This document shows, piece after piece, positions 44,463-54,030 of a stretch of DNA of 64,000 bases. Made by a program: the position numbers and the translations under genes. Each line of letters begins with the position of its first letter. The stretch's first letter is position 1. Source of the DNA: Chryseobacterium aurantiacum (GTDB lineage: Bacteria > Bacteroidota > Bacteroidia > Flavobacteriales > Weeksellaceae); the NCBI RefSeq assembly GCF_003020585.1, contig NZ_PXUE01000003.1:62001-126000 (forward strand), written 5' to 3'. Under the pieces are notes generated by a model, which saw only the letters and a program-made list of their open reading frames with translations, searched no databases and was not told the DNA's origin.

Positions 44463-47400
44463 CTATATTGTTTCCTTATGCTTTTTACGATAGGCATAAT
44501 GAAATACAATTGGCAATACTGTAAATGATAGCAGCATACAGATGATAAGTCCTCCAACAATCATAATGGCTAAAGGTTTTTGAATTTCTGACCCCATTCC
44601 GTTGGACATTGCCGCAGGAAGAAGTCCCATAGACCCCATTAATGCAATCATTACTACCGGCCGAATTCTGCTTTTAACTCCTTCTGAAATAGACTCTTTT
44701 AGGGACATTCTATTTTGAAGATTCTCTTTCATTACCCCAATCAGGACAATCCCGTCAATGGTAGCTACTCCGAAAAGGATAATGAAACCAATTCCTGCCG
44801 AAATTCCAAAGATGGTTCCTGTAAACCATAGGGATAAAAACCCTCCAATAAATGCAAAGGCCAGTGTGATGGATGAGATCAGTGTATCTTTTACATTTCC
44901 AAAGTTGAAATACAGGAGCATAAGAATAAGAACTAAGGAAATTGGAACCACCATTGCCAACTGCTTTGCTGCTCTTTCTTTGCTTTCAAACTCACCGGCC
45001 CAGGTCATTTTATGATTTTTGGGAAGCTTTACATCTTTATCCACTTTAATCTTGGCTTCTTCAATGGTACTTCCCAGATCACGTCCCTCGATATTGAATC
45101 CTACTCCAATGTATCTGCTGTTTCCTTCACGGTAAATAAAGGATGGCCCCGTATGATAGTCGATGGTTGCAATTTCCTTCAATGGTACTTTTTTATTATC
45201 CTGAGTAGGAATCAAAATATTTCCCATTTTTTCCGGAGTATCACGGTATTCTTTTTCAAACCTCAGCATCACGTCAAACATTCTTTCTTCTTCATAGAAC
45301 TTGGTTGCAGCCTGTCCTCCAATCGTCATTTCAATTACGGCCTGCGCATCTGCTGTAGAAACACCATACTTAGCCATTTTAGAATCGTGAAGCTGTATTC
45401 TCAGTTCCGGAAGCCCAATATTTTTGAAAACATTTACATCTGAAATTCCCGGAACGGTTCTGATGGAATTAGCGACCTGATTGGCATAATTTTCAAGTTC
45501 AAATAAATCATTCCCAAATATTTTAATAACCAACGGAGCTTTTACCCCGGCAACATATTCTTCTACGTTATCCTGAATTGGCTGGCTGAAACCGAAATTG
45601 ATACCAGGATATTTTTCAAGAGAAACCCTCATTTCCTCAAGAAGTTCTTCTTTGGATATTTTTTTCTTCCACTCCTTTTCAGGTTTCAGCTGGATATTAA
45701 ATTCAATATTAAAAAATCCTGTGGGATCTGTTCCATCATTGGGACGGCCGGTTTGGGTCATTACAAATTTCACTTCATCATACTTCATCAAAATCTCTTT
45801 CATCTCCTTGGTCAACCGCACAGATTCATCAAGATTTACACTGTTGGGAAGTGTTGCCCGTACATAGATAGCTCCCTCATTCAGTTTGGGTAGAAATTCT
45901 GAACCGTAATTTGAGAACTTCCATCCACAAATTGCAATTAACCCTACAAAACCAATGATAAATCCTTTTTTATGATGAATACTGAACTCGTAGATTCTGT
46001 AAATATTTACCCTGAAGAATCTGGAAATAAAGTTCTCTTTTTCTTCAATATTTTTAGTTAATAAAAGCTTACACATCGCCGGAACATACGTTAAGCTTAG
46101 AATTAATGATCCTAACAAAGCATAGCCTAATGTAAACGCCAGAGGTGAGAACATTTTGCCCTCCACTTTCTGGAATGAGAAGATCGGCATCAGGGCTACA
46201 ATCAGGATCAATAGGGCAAAGAAAATATAACTTGCTACACTTCCTGCACTCTTCTTGATGATTCCTAGTTTAGAAATTTTATTAAATCTCTTTAATCCAA
46301 TTTTTTTAGCTTTCAATTCGAGGGCAACAAATACATGTTCTACGATGACCAGGGTTCCCTCCAGCAGCAACCCAAAATCAAGCGCTCCCATGGAAATCAA
46401 GTTAGCCGGCAATCCCTGAATTTTCAGCATAATGATTGCAAAAAGGAATGCCAATGGAATCACAGAGGCAACAATAAATGTAGTTCTCCAGTTATACAGA
46501 AATATGAATACAATAATGGAAACCAGAATTACCCCTTCAATCAAATTTTTGGAAACGGTATGAACGGTTGTATTTACCAGTTCTGTACGGTCAATAATAG
46601 GAACAATCTGAACATCTCCTGGTAATTCTCCGCCATTCAGCTGTTCTATTCTGTCTTTAAGTCTTGCAATCACTTCACTTGGATTTTCACCACGAAGCAT
46701 GATTACAATGCCTTCTACAACATCATTTTCTTTGTTGTACCCTACCTGACCCAATCTTGGCTTTGCAGAAACCTTTACTTCAGCAACGTGCTTTACCAAA
46801 ATAGGAGTAGAACCTTTTACCTCAATCTGAATATTTTCAATATCCTCTTTTTTCTCTAAAAGACCAATCCCCCTCACTACATAAGCCTGATCTCCTTTTG
46901 CTACTACATCTCCGCCTACATTAATATTACTCTTCGAAACTGCTTCATACACATCCAGGGGGGAAAGGTCATAATTGTGTAGCTCCGTAGGATTAATTTT
47001 TATTTCATATGTTTTTTCCTCTCCACCAAAGCTTACCACATCAGCAACTCCCGGAACGGCCAACAATTCTCTTTCTACCACCCAATCCTGAATGGCGGTA
47101 ACTTCTTTAATGGGTAATTTACTTTTAATAATATACCTGTAAATTTCACCGGTGGCTCCTGATGGAGGCTCAATACTATATTCTGCTCCACCCGGAAGAT
47201 TTACATTTCCTAATTTATTGGAAGCATATTGCTGGGCATAAAAATCATTGACATGGTCATCAAAAATGACCGTAACCACAGATAATCCGAATAAAGAAAT
47301 GGAGCGCACCGAAGTTTTATTCGGGATCGCATTCATCTCCTTGGAAATTGGGAGCGTGACAAATTTCTCTATTTCTTCAGCACTTCTTCCCGGCCATTGG

Positions 47401-47561
47401 GTAATGACTCTTACCCTTGTATTGGTAACATCCGGAAATGCCTCAATAGGAGTATGTATATAGGAATAAATACCTCCAGCCAACAAAAGAAAAGTTCCTA
47501 AAAGAACAATCAGTGAGTTTTTTAACGAAAAGGAAACTATATTCTGTACAAATTTTCGCAT
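44463..47561 (-). CDS. RND efflux pump, heavy-metal (CusA/CzcA) type
   Basis: Proton-driven inner-membrane pump of a tripartite efflux system, 1032 aa. It has the RND architecture: one N-terminal membrane helix, a large periplasmic domain (about 35-335), five helices, a second periplasmic domain (about 560-860) and a final helix bundle. The central segment TGRPNDGTDPTGFF and GALDFGLLLEGTLVIVEH in TM4 place it with heavy-metal efflux members. In that TM4 motif the second acidic residue is Glu where CzcA/CusA usually have Asp. The ATG overlaps the adaptor stop codon by 1 bp. The metal or other substrate is not determined. Confidence 0.93.
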   Translation of the reverse strand: MRKFVQNIVSFSLKNSLIVLLGTFLLLAGGIYSYIHTPIEAFPDVTNTRVRVITQWPGRSAEEIEKFVTLPISKEMNAIPNKTSVRSISLFGLSVVTVIFDDHVNDFYAQQYASNKLGNVNLPGGAEYSIEPPSGATGEIYRYIIKSKLPIKEVTAIQDWVVERELLAVPGVADVVSFGGEEKTYEIKINPTELHNYDLSPLDVYEAVSKSNINVGGDVVAKGDQAYVVRGIGLLEKKEDIENIQIEVKGSTPILVKHVAEVKVSAKPRLGQVGYNKENDVVEGIVIMLRGENPSEVIARLKDRIEQLNGGELPGDVQIVPIIDRTELVNTTVHTVSKNLIEGVILVSIIVFIFLYNWRTTFIVASVIPLAFLFAIIMLKIQGLPANLISMGALDFGLLLEGTLVIVEHVFVALELKAKKIGLKRFNKISKLGIIKKSAGSVASYIFFALLILIVALMPIFSFQKVEGKMFSPLAFTLGYALLGSLILSLTYVPAMCKLLLTKNIEEKENFISRFFRVNIYRIYEFSIHHKKGFIIGFVGLIAICGWKFSNYGSEFLPKLNEGAIYVRATLPNSVNLDESVRLTKEMKEILMKYDEVKFVMTQTGRPNDGTDPTGFFNIEFNIQLKPEKEWKKKISKEELLEEMRVSLEKYPGINFGFSQPIQDNVEEYVAGVKAPLVIKIFGNDLFELENYANQVANSIRTVPGISDVNVFKNIGLPELRIQLHDSKMAKYGVSTADAQAVIEMTIGGQAATKFYEEERMFDVMLRFEKEYRDTPEKMGNILIPTQDNKKVPLKEIATIDYHTGPSFIYREGNSRYIGVGFNIEGRDLGSTIEEAKIKVDKDVKLPKNHKMTWAGEFESKERAAKQLAMVVPISLVLILMLLYFNFGNVKDTLISSITLAFAFIGGFLSLWFTGTIFGISAGIGFIILFGVATIDGIVLIGVMKENLQNRMSLKESISEGVKSRIRPVVMIALMGSMGLLPAAMSNGMGSEIQKPLAIMIVGGLIICMLLSFTVLPIVFHYAYRKKHKETI

Positions 47562-48676
47562 TACTTGGTCGACTTATTTAATTGATTTTTCAGGTTTTCA
47601 TAGATCAGTAACCCATTAGAGGCAATTACATTTTCTCCCTGCTTTAAGTTTCCTTCTACATAAATATACTGGCTGTTGGAAGCCACTTCTGTTACAGGCC
47701 TTATCTCCAGTTCACAGTCTTTTTTATACACTACCACATAACTTTGATTGTTGTCAAAGATCAATGCCTTTGCAGGTATAGCCAATGCGCTTTTATTTTG
47801 AGAATTAACAGGCAAAACAACATCTGCTGACATTCCTGGCCTTAGCTTCATCCCGTTATTATCCATAATAATCTTGGCCTTTAATACTCTTTCATTTTCA
47901 TTAAACACCTGTGATATATTGTTGATTTTACCTGAGAAATTATCATCAGGATAAGCCAAAGTCTTTACCACAACAGGTTGGTCTACGTACACGTGCCTCA
48001 TATTGGTTGCATATACATTCGCCATTACCCAAACCTTATCCAGATTAGAAATAGTGAAAAGCTGATCTCCACCAGCGGTAACCGGCATTCCCTTGGAAAT
48101 ATTCTTGGCAATAACATATCCGTCTGCAGGGGCCTTTATCTGAATGGTACTTCCCCCCGCAGAATACAGCTGCATATTTTTTTGAGTCTTTGAAATATTG
48201 GACTGTAATATGGTTACTTCCGATCTGGCTTCCTGAAGGTCTTTTTGAGAAGCGATATCGTCTTTATACATGGCTTCTACAGAAGCCAGTTTTCTTTTGG
48301 CCACAGCCAATTGCGCTTGTAAGGTTTGAGTATCATCCTGCATTTCGTTAACCGCTGTACTTTTTACACTGGCTAGAATCTGTCCTTTTTTTACATAATC
48401 TCCCAAAGAAAAATAGGTATCTGTAACCACTCCATCTACAAGGCTTACAAAGGGAACTGTTTTATCAGAATTACTCTCCACTTCTCCGGTAAGAGTGATG
48501 CTTTCTTCTATGGGAAGCATTTCTGCTTTAGCAAGTTTAATATCCTTTTTTAGCTCCTTGCTGATGCAGTATGTTTTTTCTGCTTCATTATCCTGTTTTT
48601 GATCTTTACAGCCTGTAAGCGTAACCAGGGCAGACAGATATATTACTGCAATGTATTGGGTAGTATTTATTTTCAT
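47561..48676 (-). CDS. Periplasmic adaptor (membrane fusion) lipoprotein of the efflux pump
   Basis: 371 aa. The lipoprotein signal ends ALVTLTGCKDQ with Cys at residue 23. Features of CusB/CzcB-type adaptors are the barrel-sandwich half motif TDTYFSLGDYVKKGQILASV, a short helical hairpin (about residues 115-175) and the second half IQIKAPADGYVIAKNISKGM. It links the RND pump to the outer-membrane factor encoded just upstream and is translationally coupled to the pump gene. Confidence 0.92.
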   Translation of the reverse strand: MKINTTQYIAVIYLSALVTLTGCKDQKQDNEAEKTYCISKELKKDIKLAKAEMLPIEESITLTGEVESNSDKTVPFVSLVDGVVTDTYFSLGDYVKKGQILASVKSTAVNEMQDDTQTLQAQLAVAKRKLASVEAMYKDDIASQKDLQEARSEVTILQSNISKTQKNMQLYSAGGSTIQIKAPADGYVIAKNISKGMPVTAGGDQLFTISNLDKVWVMANVYATNMRHVYVDQPVVVKTLAYPDDNFSGKINNISQVFNENERVLKAKIIMDNNGMKLRPGMSADVVLPVNSQNKSALAIPAKALIFDNNQSYVVVYKKDCELEIRPVTEVASNSQYIYVEGNLKQGENVIASNGLLIYENLKNQLNKSTK

Positions 48677-48764
48677 AAGTAGATGTTTGTATTTTTATAA
48701 GGTAATGGATAGTTGTCTGCGGTATCCCTATTCACTGGGATTCTTTCAATGACAGCTTTACATC

Positions 48765-50039
48765 TTATAAATCTTGTCCTACAACATATTGCAGGTTTTC
48801 GTAGTATTGATTAAGTTCCTTTTTAGTATCCAGTATGATCATTTTATTGCCAATGTAGGTATCCAGAAAATCCATGTATTCCAGCATACTGATATTTCTT
48901 AGTCTAAAGTTTTTCTCATGACTCACCAACAAACCGTCTAATGTAGCTTCGTAAGCATCATCAATTTCTTCGGAAACTTCCTGGGTACGGATATAATTTC
49001 TGAAAACGGAGACTATTTCATTCTCAGACTTCAACCTATTTTTTCGGGTTTCATTCTTGCTTTTCTCTATTTCAAGCTTAGCTTCCTGAATATTTCCTTT
49101 ATTTCTGTCGAAAATCGGAAGATCAACCGAAACCCCTAATCCAATAAAGTCTTTCATAATATTTCCCCCTCGGTCATACCCTATGGAAACTGCTACATCA
49201 GGAGTCTTCATTGCATTTTGAATTTCAAGATTCTTAAAAGCATGCTTTTCTTTGTTTTTTGAAATCAAGATATCCGGACGATTTTCCTTTGCCTTTTCCA
49301 GCCACTGTGTCAATTCTATTTCCGAAAGTTGTTTTTCCGGCATTGTAAATACATCTGAAATCACAAGGTAAGAATGGGACGGAATCATAAGTAAAGATTT
49401 CAGCTCCACTTGTTGATCTTCAATTTCCTGCTTCAATGAAACAAGCTTTTTCTTGAATTCAATTTCCTGAGCCTTTAAACGAACATACTCTGCCTTACTA
49501 ATATTCCCCAGATTCAATTGGTTATGATAGGATTTCGTTAATTTTTCAATGGATGCAATCTGCCCCTGATAGATCTTTTGCTGTTCCTGATTGAACAAAA
49601 TTTCAGTAATTGTATTCCTCAACGTTTTTTTGAGCTCACGTAATACTTCCTGTAGTTCATACTTTTCTCCCTCAACTTCAATTTTCTGCAATTCAATATT
49701 TTTTCTTCTCTTTCCTGCTGTCTGAATTACCTGTTCTATTTCTGCAGAGATCTGTGTGTTTTTTCCCCAGTTTCCAATCAGTGCAGGCTGCTCTTCAATA
49801 TCATAAGTTCTCCACAGATTAACTTCACTGATGCTTAATTTAGGATTGGGCCAGTATTTAGCCTGAACTGCCCTTGCCTCTGCCTGAGAAATTTCAAGTT
49901 TTTGGGCAATAAGATCAAGGTTATTGGCAAGAAAAATCGTTTCAGCTTCCTTTCTGTCAATTCTCAGAGTATCTGAAATCTGTGCTGAAAAGAAACTGAA
50001 ACAATGAATATAAAATAGTGTAAAAAAAATTTTCTTCAA
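48765..50039 (-). CDS. TolC-family outer-membrane factor
   Basis: 424 aa from a TTG start at 50039; no ATG precedes it in frame after a stop, and the signal peptide (KKIFFTLFYIHCFSFFSAQ) begins directly after the TTG. Two OEP-type helical repeats are visible, the second around VSIGYDRGGNIMKDFIGLGV. It forms the outer-membrane exit duct of the pump. It is the first gene of the three-gene efflux operon, with a consensus promoter upstream. Confidence 0.88.
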   Translation of the reverse strand: MKKIFFTLFYIHCFSFFSAQISDTLRIDRKEAETIFLANNLDLIAQKLEISQAEARAVQAKYWPNPKLSISEVNLWRTYDIEEQPALIGNWGKNTQISAEIEQVIQTAGKRRKNIELQKIEVEGEKYELQEVLRELKKTLRNTITEILFNQEQQKIYQGQIASIEKLTKSYHNQLNLGNISKAEYVRLKAQEIEFKKKLVSLKQEIEDQQVELKSLLMIPSHSYLVISDVFTMPEKQLSEIELTQWLEKAKENRPDILISKNKEKHAFKNLEIQNAMKTPDVAVSIGYDRGGNIMKDFIGLGVSVDLPIFDRNKGNIQEAKLEIEKSKNETRKNRLKSENEIVSVFRNYIRTQEVSEEIDDAYEATLDGLLVSHEKNFRLRNISMLEYMDFLDTYIGNKMIILDTKKELNQYYENLQYVVGQDL

Positions 50040-50058
50040 GGTCTCTTATTTAAAACCA

Positions 50059-50087
50059 CAAAATTATTTTTCTAACATTAGAGGCAA
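50059..50087 (-). promoter_or_regulatory. Promoter of the efflux operon
   Basis: On the minus strand TTG (50085-50087), an 18-bp spacer and TAATTTTG (50059-50066) match the flavobacterial consensus, about 20 bp upstream of the TTG start codon. Confidence 0.65.
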
Positions 50088-50275
50088 TTTCGAGTGAAAT
50101 TAAAATTCAATTAGTTCAACATTAGAGTTTGATTAGAATGATTTTTATTCCGGTAAATTATATTTGATTAATTATATTTTGGCTAAAGAATTATGAGCCT
50201 ATTATGTAAGTGGGTTAAAACCTGCTTCCATTGAATATTGAATTTACCCAATCAGCAAAATATGAGAGAGAAACA

Positions 50276-51637
50276 TCAGGAATGAACCGGAAATTCAAGA
50301 AGAACACTTGTACCAACATTTACAACAGAATCAATTTTCATTAGGATATTATGATGATCAAAAATGCTTTTGGATAATGACAATCCAATTCCGCTTCCTT
50401 TCACATTTTCTACATTTTGTCCCCTGTAAAAAGTTTCTGTAATCTTCAAAAGGTCATCAGAGAGAATGCCCTTACCCTGGTCTTTAACCTCTATATTCAA
50501 CTGATTATTTTTTTCTGACAAATTGATAATCACAGGATGGTCCTGAGAATACTTAATGGCGTTTTCTACAATATTATATAACGCTAAATATAAAAGAGTC
50601 TCATTCCCAGGAAACTCAAGCAGGGTTGGTTTTGTAACCTGAAGCTCTATTTTAAGCTTAGATTGTTTTTCCTTCGCCTTAGGTTCCAGTTTTTCATAGA
50701 TTTTCCAGATAAGTTCGTCTATCCTCACCTGCTTATGGGAGGCCTCAAGCTTTGTCATTCCCGACATCAGAAGAAGATTATTGAGAATATTTTCAATTTC
50801 ATAAACATTCTCCAATGATTCCTTGGCCACCTTTTTATATTCTTCCGGAGTTCGGTCCCTTTGGGCAAATACTTCCAGGTTTCCGGAAATTGCGGCTAAA
50901 GGAGTTTTAAATTCATGGGAAACATAGTTGATAAAGTTCTGTTGCAGCAGGACATTTTCAGAAATACGGCCTAATAATTTATTGTAAGATTTAATCAGAT
51001 CTTCAATCTCATCATTGGTATTGGTAGATGTAATGGCTGTAGAAATATTATTATATTCCACTTTGTTGATCCGCTCTACCACATTGGAAATCGGTTTATA
51101 TACAACCTTTGAAAGGTATCTGCTTAAAAAATAAATGGCCAGCAACCCGATAATAAGCACAGAAATCATAATAATGGCAAGTCGCCAAATCTGCGATTGA
51201 AATGAATCATTAGGCGATTTTACAAATACAACAAAGTCACCCTGATTATCCGGATAAAAAATACCGTAGTAGAAATCATTACCAGCCATGAATTGTGTTC
51301 CCTTATTATTTCTGGCAGCTTGTAAATGAATAGGTTTAATATTTTTGTCATTCAGATTGTGACCAAAAGTAACCTGATTATTCTGGTTATAAACCGCTAC
51401 CCTGTTATTCTGGATAAGATGATTATATTCTTGTTTAATCTGGGCATGCCTGTTCTTGGGTAGTTCATCTTTTTCAAGATAATAGATAGCTGAAATAAGT
51501 GCTGTATTCCTAAGCTTTTCAAAATAAAAGATCTTTGTACTGTCATAATAGGCAAAAAATATCACCGCAGATGTGATGATAGAAACAATGCCAAACGAAA
51601 GGCTTGAAATAAGGGTAAACCTGTTCCTAAGAGTCAT
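50276..51637 (-). CDS. Sensor histidine kinase
   Basis: 453 aa. Two membrane helices (about residues 8-30 and 150-172) bracket a periplasmic sensor region, followed by HAMP, HisKA (NYVSHEFKTPLAAISGNLE, phospho-acceptor His near residue 240) and HATPase with N, G1 and G2 boxes (IVENAIKYS, VKDQGKGI, GSGIGLSLSKSI). It starts 1 nt after the stop of the response regulator gene. Its place upstream of the efflux operon suggests it senses the pump's substrate. Confidence 0.93.
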   Translation of the reverse strand: MTLRNRFTLISSLSFGIVSIITSAVIFFAYYDSTKIFYFEKLRNTALISAIYYLEKDELPKNRHAQIKQEYNHLIQNNRVAVYNQNNQVTFGHNLNDKNIKPIHLQAARNNKGTQFMAGNDFYYGIFYPDNQGDFVVFVKSPNDSFQSQIWRLAIIMISVLIIGLLAIYFLSRYLSKVVYKPISNVVERINKVEYNNISTAITSTNTNDEIEDLIKSYNKLLGRISENVLLQQNFINYVSHEFKTPLAAISGNLEVFAQRDRTPEEYKKVAKESLENVYEIENILNNLLLMSGMTKLEASHKQVRIDELIWKIYEKLEPKAKEKQSKLKIELQVTKPTLLEFPGNETLLYLALYNIVENAIKYSQDHPVIINLSEKNNQLNIEVKDQGKGILSDDLLKITETFYRGQNVENVKGSGIGLSLSKSIFDHHNILMKIDSVVNVGTSVLLEFPVHS

Positions 51638-51638
51638 T

Positions 51639-52313
51639 TCAATCTTTAATTAAATATCCTGTTCCCTTTACAGTATGGATAATTTTCTGTTGCGTTTCAT
51701 CAATTTTATTACGAACATAGGAAATATACACATCCACCACATTCGTAGTACTGTCAAAATCTATTCCCCAAACATTGTGCAAAATCTGTGTTCTGCTCAA
51801 TACCTTATTTTTATTTTCCATCAAAAAAGTAAAAAGCTTATATTCTGTAGGAGAAAACTCAATCTCTTTTTCATTTTGAGTCACCTTATGAAGGTCCGTA
51901 TCAATCACAATAGTCCCACAAGTTAGATAGTGATCTTCTTTTTGATAGCTCAGTTTATTACGCCTTGTTAAAGCCTTAATCCTAGAGATCAGCTCTTCAA
52001 AATGGAAAGGCTTGGATAAGTAGTCATCCGCCCCCAAATCCAGCATTTTAATTTTATCATCCGGACTGTTCAGGGCACTCAGCACCAAAATCGGAGTGTA
52101 ATTTCCCTTAAACCTTATGATTTGGGTAAGCTGCATTCCATCCAATCCCGGAAGCATAATATCCATCAGTATAATATCAAAATCATAGGTATGAAGAATT
52201 TCTCTGGCCTTTTCCCCCGAATCAGCAAGTGTCATATTATGGCCGGCTTCAGAAAGTCCTTTCAACAGGAAACTGCTAATTCTTTGATCGTCCTCTACCA
52301 ATAAGATATTCAT
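51639..52313 (-). CDS. OmpR-family response regulator
   Basis: 224 aa from ATG at 52313 (MNILLVEDDQR). The frame continues 58 codons upstream, but that extension is not receiver-like and would overlap the divergent rmuC start, so it is rejected. The receiver has Asp8/Asp9, phospho-acceptor Asp51 (ILMDIMLPGLDG) and Lys100. The C-terminal winged helix ends KIIHTVKGTGYLIKD. It forms a pair with the downstream kinase and probably controls the efflux genes. It and the kinase are probably transcribed together. Confidence 0.93.
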   Translation of the reverse strand: MNILLVEDDQRISSFLLKGLSEAGHNMTLADSGEKAREILHTYDFDIILMDIMLPGLDGMQLTQIIRFKGNYTPILVLSALNSPDDKIKMLDLGADDYLSKPFHFEELISRIKALTRRNKLSYQKEDHYLTCGTIVIDTDLHKVTQNEKEIEFSPTEYKLFTFLMENKNKVLSRTQILHNVWGIDFDSTTNVVDVYISYVRNKIDETQQKIIHTVKGTGYLIKD

Positions 52314-52474
52314 AATGTTTCTGAAATTTCCCATAAATATAGGGATTCTGGTTGAAGAAAGGAAGCCAGAAACAAGAAGCGAAAATTTTTCAAGCTTTAA
52401 AATAATAACAACAATACCATTTCGAAATGAATCATTCAATAACAACTTCCAGCCTTTTTTCATAATTTTGAGAA

Positions 52475-53968
52475 ATGGAGATGACATATTTAATTATTGG
52501 ATGTATTGCCGGCGGATTATTGGGAGCCATTATTTTATATTTTGCGTTGAAATCGTCTACGGTTTCAAGAAGTTCTTATGATGAACTCAATACTCTCCAC
52601 ATTAAAAACAAATCAGATCTTGAAAACTCAGCCTTGAAAGTTCAGGAGCTGAATCAAAATCTTACCAAAGAAAAAGAATTAAATATACAACAGCAGGATC
52701 TTTTGAATGACCTGAAAAATGAATTTGCCAAGATCTCTGCCCAGCACTCTTCTTTGAATAATCAGTTTCAGGAGCAGAAACAAGCGAATTTAAAACAGGG
52801 CTTTCAAATAGAAACACTTATTGCCGAGAAGCAGGAATTTTTCGCTAAAAATGCTGAACTTTCTGCCCAAAATGAAAGCCTACAAAAATCTCTTTCTACT
52901 CAAAAGGAAGAAATTACAAAAATACAAGAAGAGTCTAAATTGCAGTTTGAAAATCTAGCGAATAAAATCCTGGAAGAAAAAACTGAAAAGTTCACCACTT
53001 TAAATCAAAATAACTTAAAAAATATTCTTGATCCGTTTCAGGAAAAAATTGCTGACTTAAAAAACAGAGTGAATGAAGCCTATGAAAAGGAGAACAAGGA
53101 ACGTTTCTCCCTTGCTGAAAAAGTAAAGGAACTTGCAGAACTGAACCAACAAATTTCTGAAGATGCAAAAAAATTAACCCGAGCCCTCAAAGGTGAAAGC
53201 AAAACCCAAGGAAACTGGGGTGAAATGATTTTGGAAAGTATCCTTGAAAAATCAGGATTGGTAAAGGGCAGAGAATATTTTCTGGAACACGAACTTCGTG
53301 ATGAAGACAACAAAGCTTTGTTTTCTGAATTCTCAGGAAAAAAAATGCGTCCCGATGCCGTTGTAAAATATCCCGATGAAAGAAATGTCATTATTGATTC
53401 TAAGGTTTCCCTTACGGCTTTCACAGAATTGGTGGATGAAACAGATCAGGATGTTTACATGATGAAGCTTAATCAACATCTAGGTTCTATCAAAAACCAT
53501 ATCATGCAGCTTAGCCAAAAAGCTTATGACGATTATGGAAAATCTCTGGACTTTGTCATGATGTTTATCCCAAGTGAGCCCGCTTATATTGCAGCTATGC
53601 AGGCAGACCAAAACCTTTGGAACTATGCCTACGACAGGAGAATTCTTCTCTTGAACCCAAGTAACCTAATCACTTCCCTAAAGCTGATCGCAGATCTTTG
53701 GAAACGCGAGTATCAAAATAAAAATGCATTGGAAATTGCAGATCGTGGAGCAAGACTTTATGATAAATTTGTAGGATTTGTGGATAACCTCGAAAAAGTA
53801 GGAAGAAATCTTGATCTTGCTAAAAATGTTTATAATGATGCCTACAAACAGCTTTATACCGGAAATGACAACCTTGTCATTCAGACTCAAAAATTAAAAT
53901 CATTGGGAATTAAAAATAAAAAAGAACTCCCCAAAAGTCTTATCGACAACACTAATTTAATTGAATAA
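52475..53968 (+). CDS. rmuC: DNA recombination protein RmuC
   Basis: 497 aa. An N-terminal membrane anchor (YLIIGCIAGGLLGAIILYFA, residues 5-24) is followed by a long coiled coil (about 40-190) and the RmuC nuclease-like domain with GNWGEMILESILEKSGLVKG and RPDAVVKYPDERNVIIDSKV. RmuC limits inversion between short inverted repeats. ATG codons at 52475 and 52481 are both possible; a TAATTTTG box at 52463-52470 lies so close that the second may be used. Confidence 0.93.
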   Translation: MEMTYLIIGCIAGGLLGAIILYFALKSSTVSRSSYDELNTLHIKNKSDLENSALKVQELNQNLTKEKELNIQQQDLLNDLKNEFAKISAQHSSLNNQFQEQKQANLKQGFQIETLIAEKQEFFAKNAELSAQNESLQKSLSTQKEEITKIQEESKLQFENLANKILEEKTEKFTTLNQNNLKNILDPFQEKIADLKNRVNEAYEKENKERFSLAEKVKELAELNQQISEDAKKLTRALKGESKTQGNWGEMILESILEKSGLVKGREYFLEHELRDEDNKALFSEFSGKKMRPDAVVKYPDERNVIIDSKVSLTAFTELVDETDQDVYMMKLNQHLGSIKNHIMQLSQKAYDDYGKSLDFVMMFIPSEPAYIAAMQADQNLWNYAYDRRILLLNPSNLITSLKLIADLWKREYQNKNALEIADRGARLYDKFVGFVDNLEKVGRNLDLAKNVYNDAYKQLYTGNDNLVIQTQKLKSLGIKNKKELPKSLIDNTNLIE

Positions 53969-54030
53969 AAGACAAAATATTATTCTGTTGAAATCCAGTA
54001 AAGAAAATTAAAATTTAAAAAGTAGCTGAT

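Noticed and set aside
44758-46625. Several plus-strand frames antisense to the RND pump
   Set aside because: They lie inside a 1032-residue conserved gene and show no coding features of their own.
52314-52487. 58-residue N-terminal extension of the response regulator
   Set aside because: Not receiver-like, overlaps the divergent rmuC start, and the receiver begins cleanly at MNILLVEDD.
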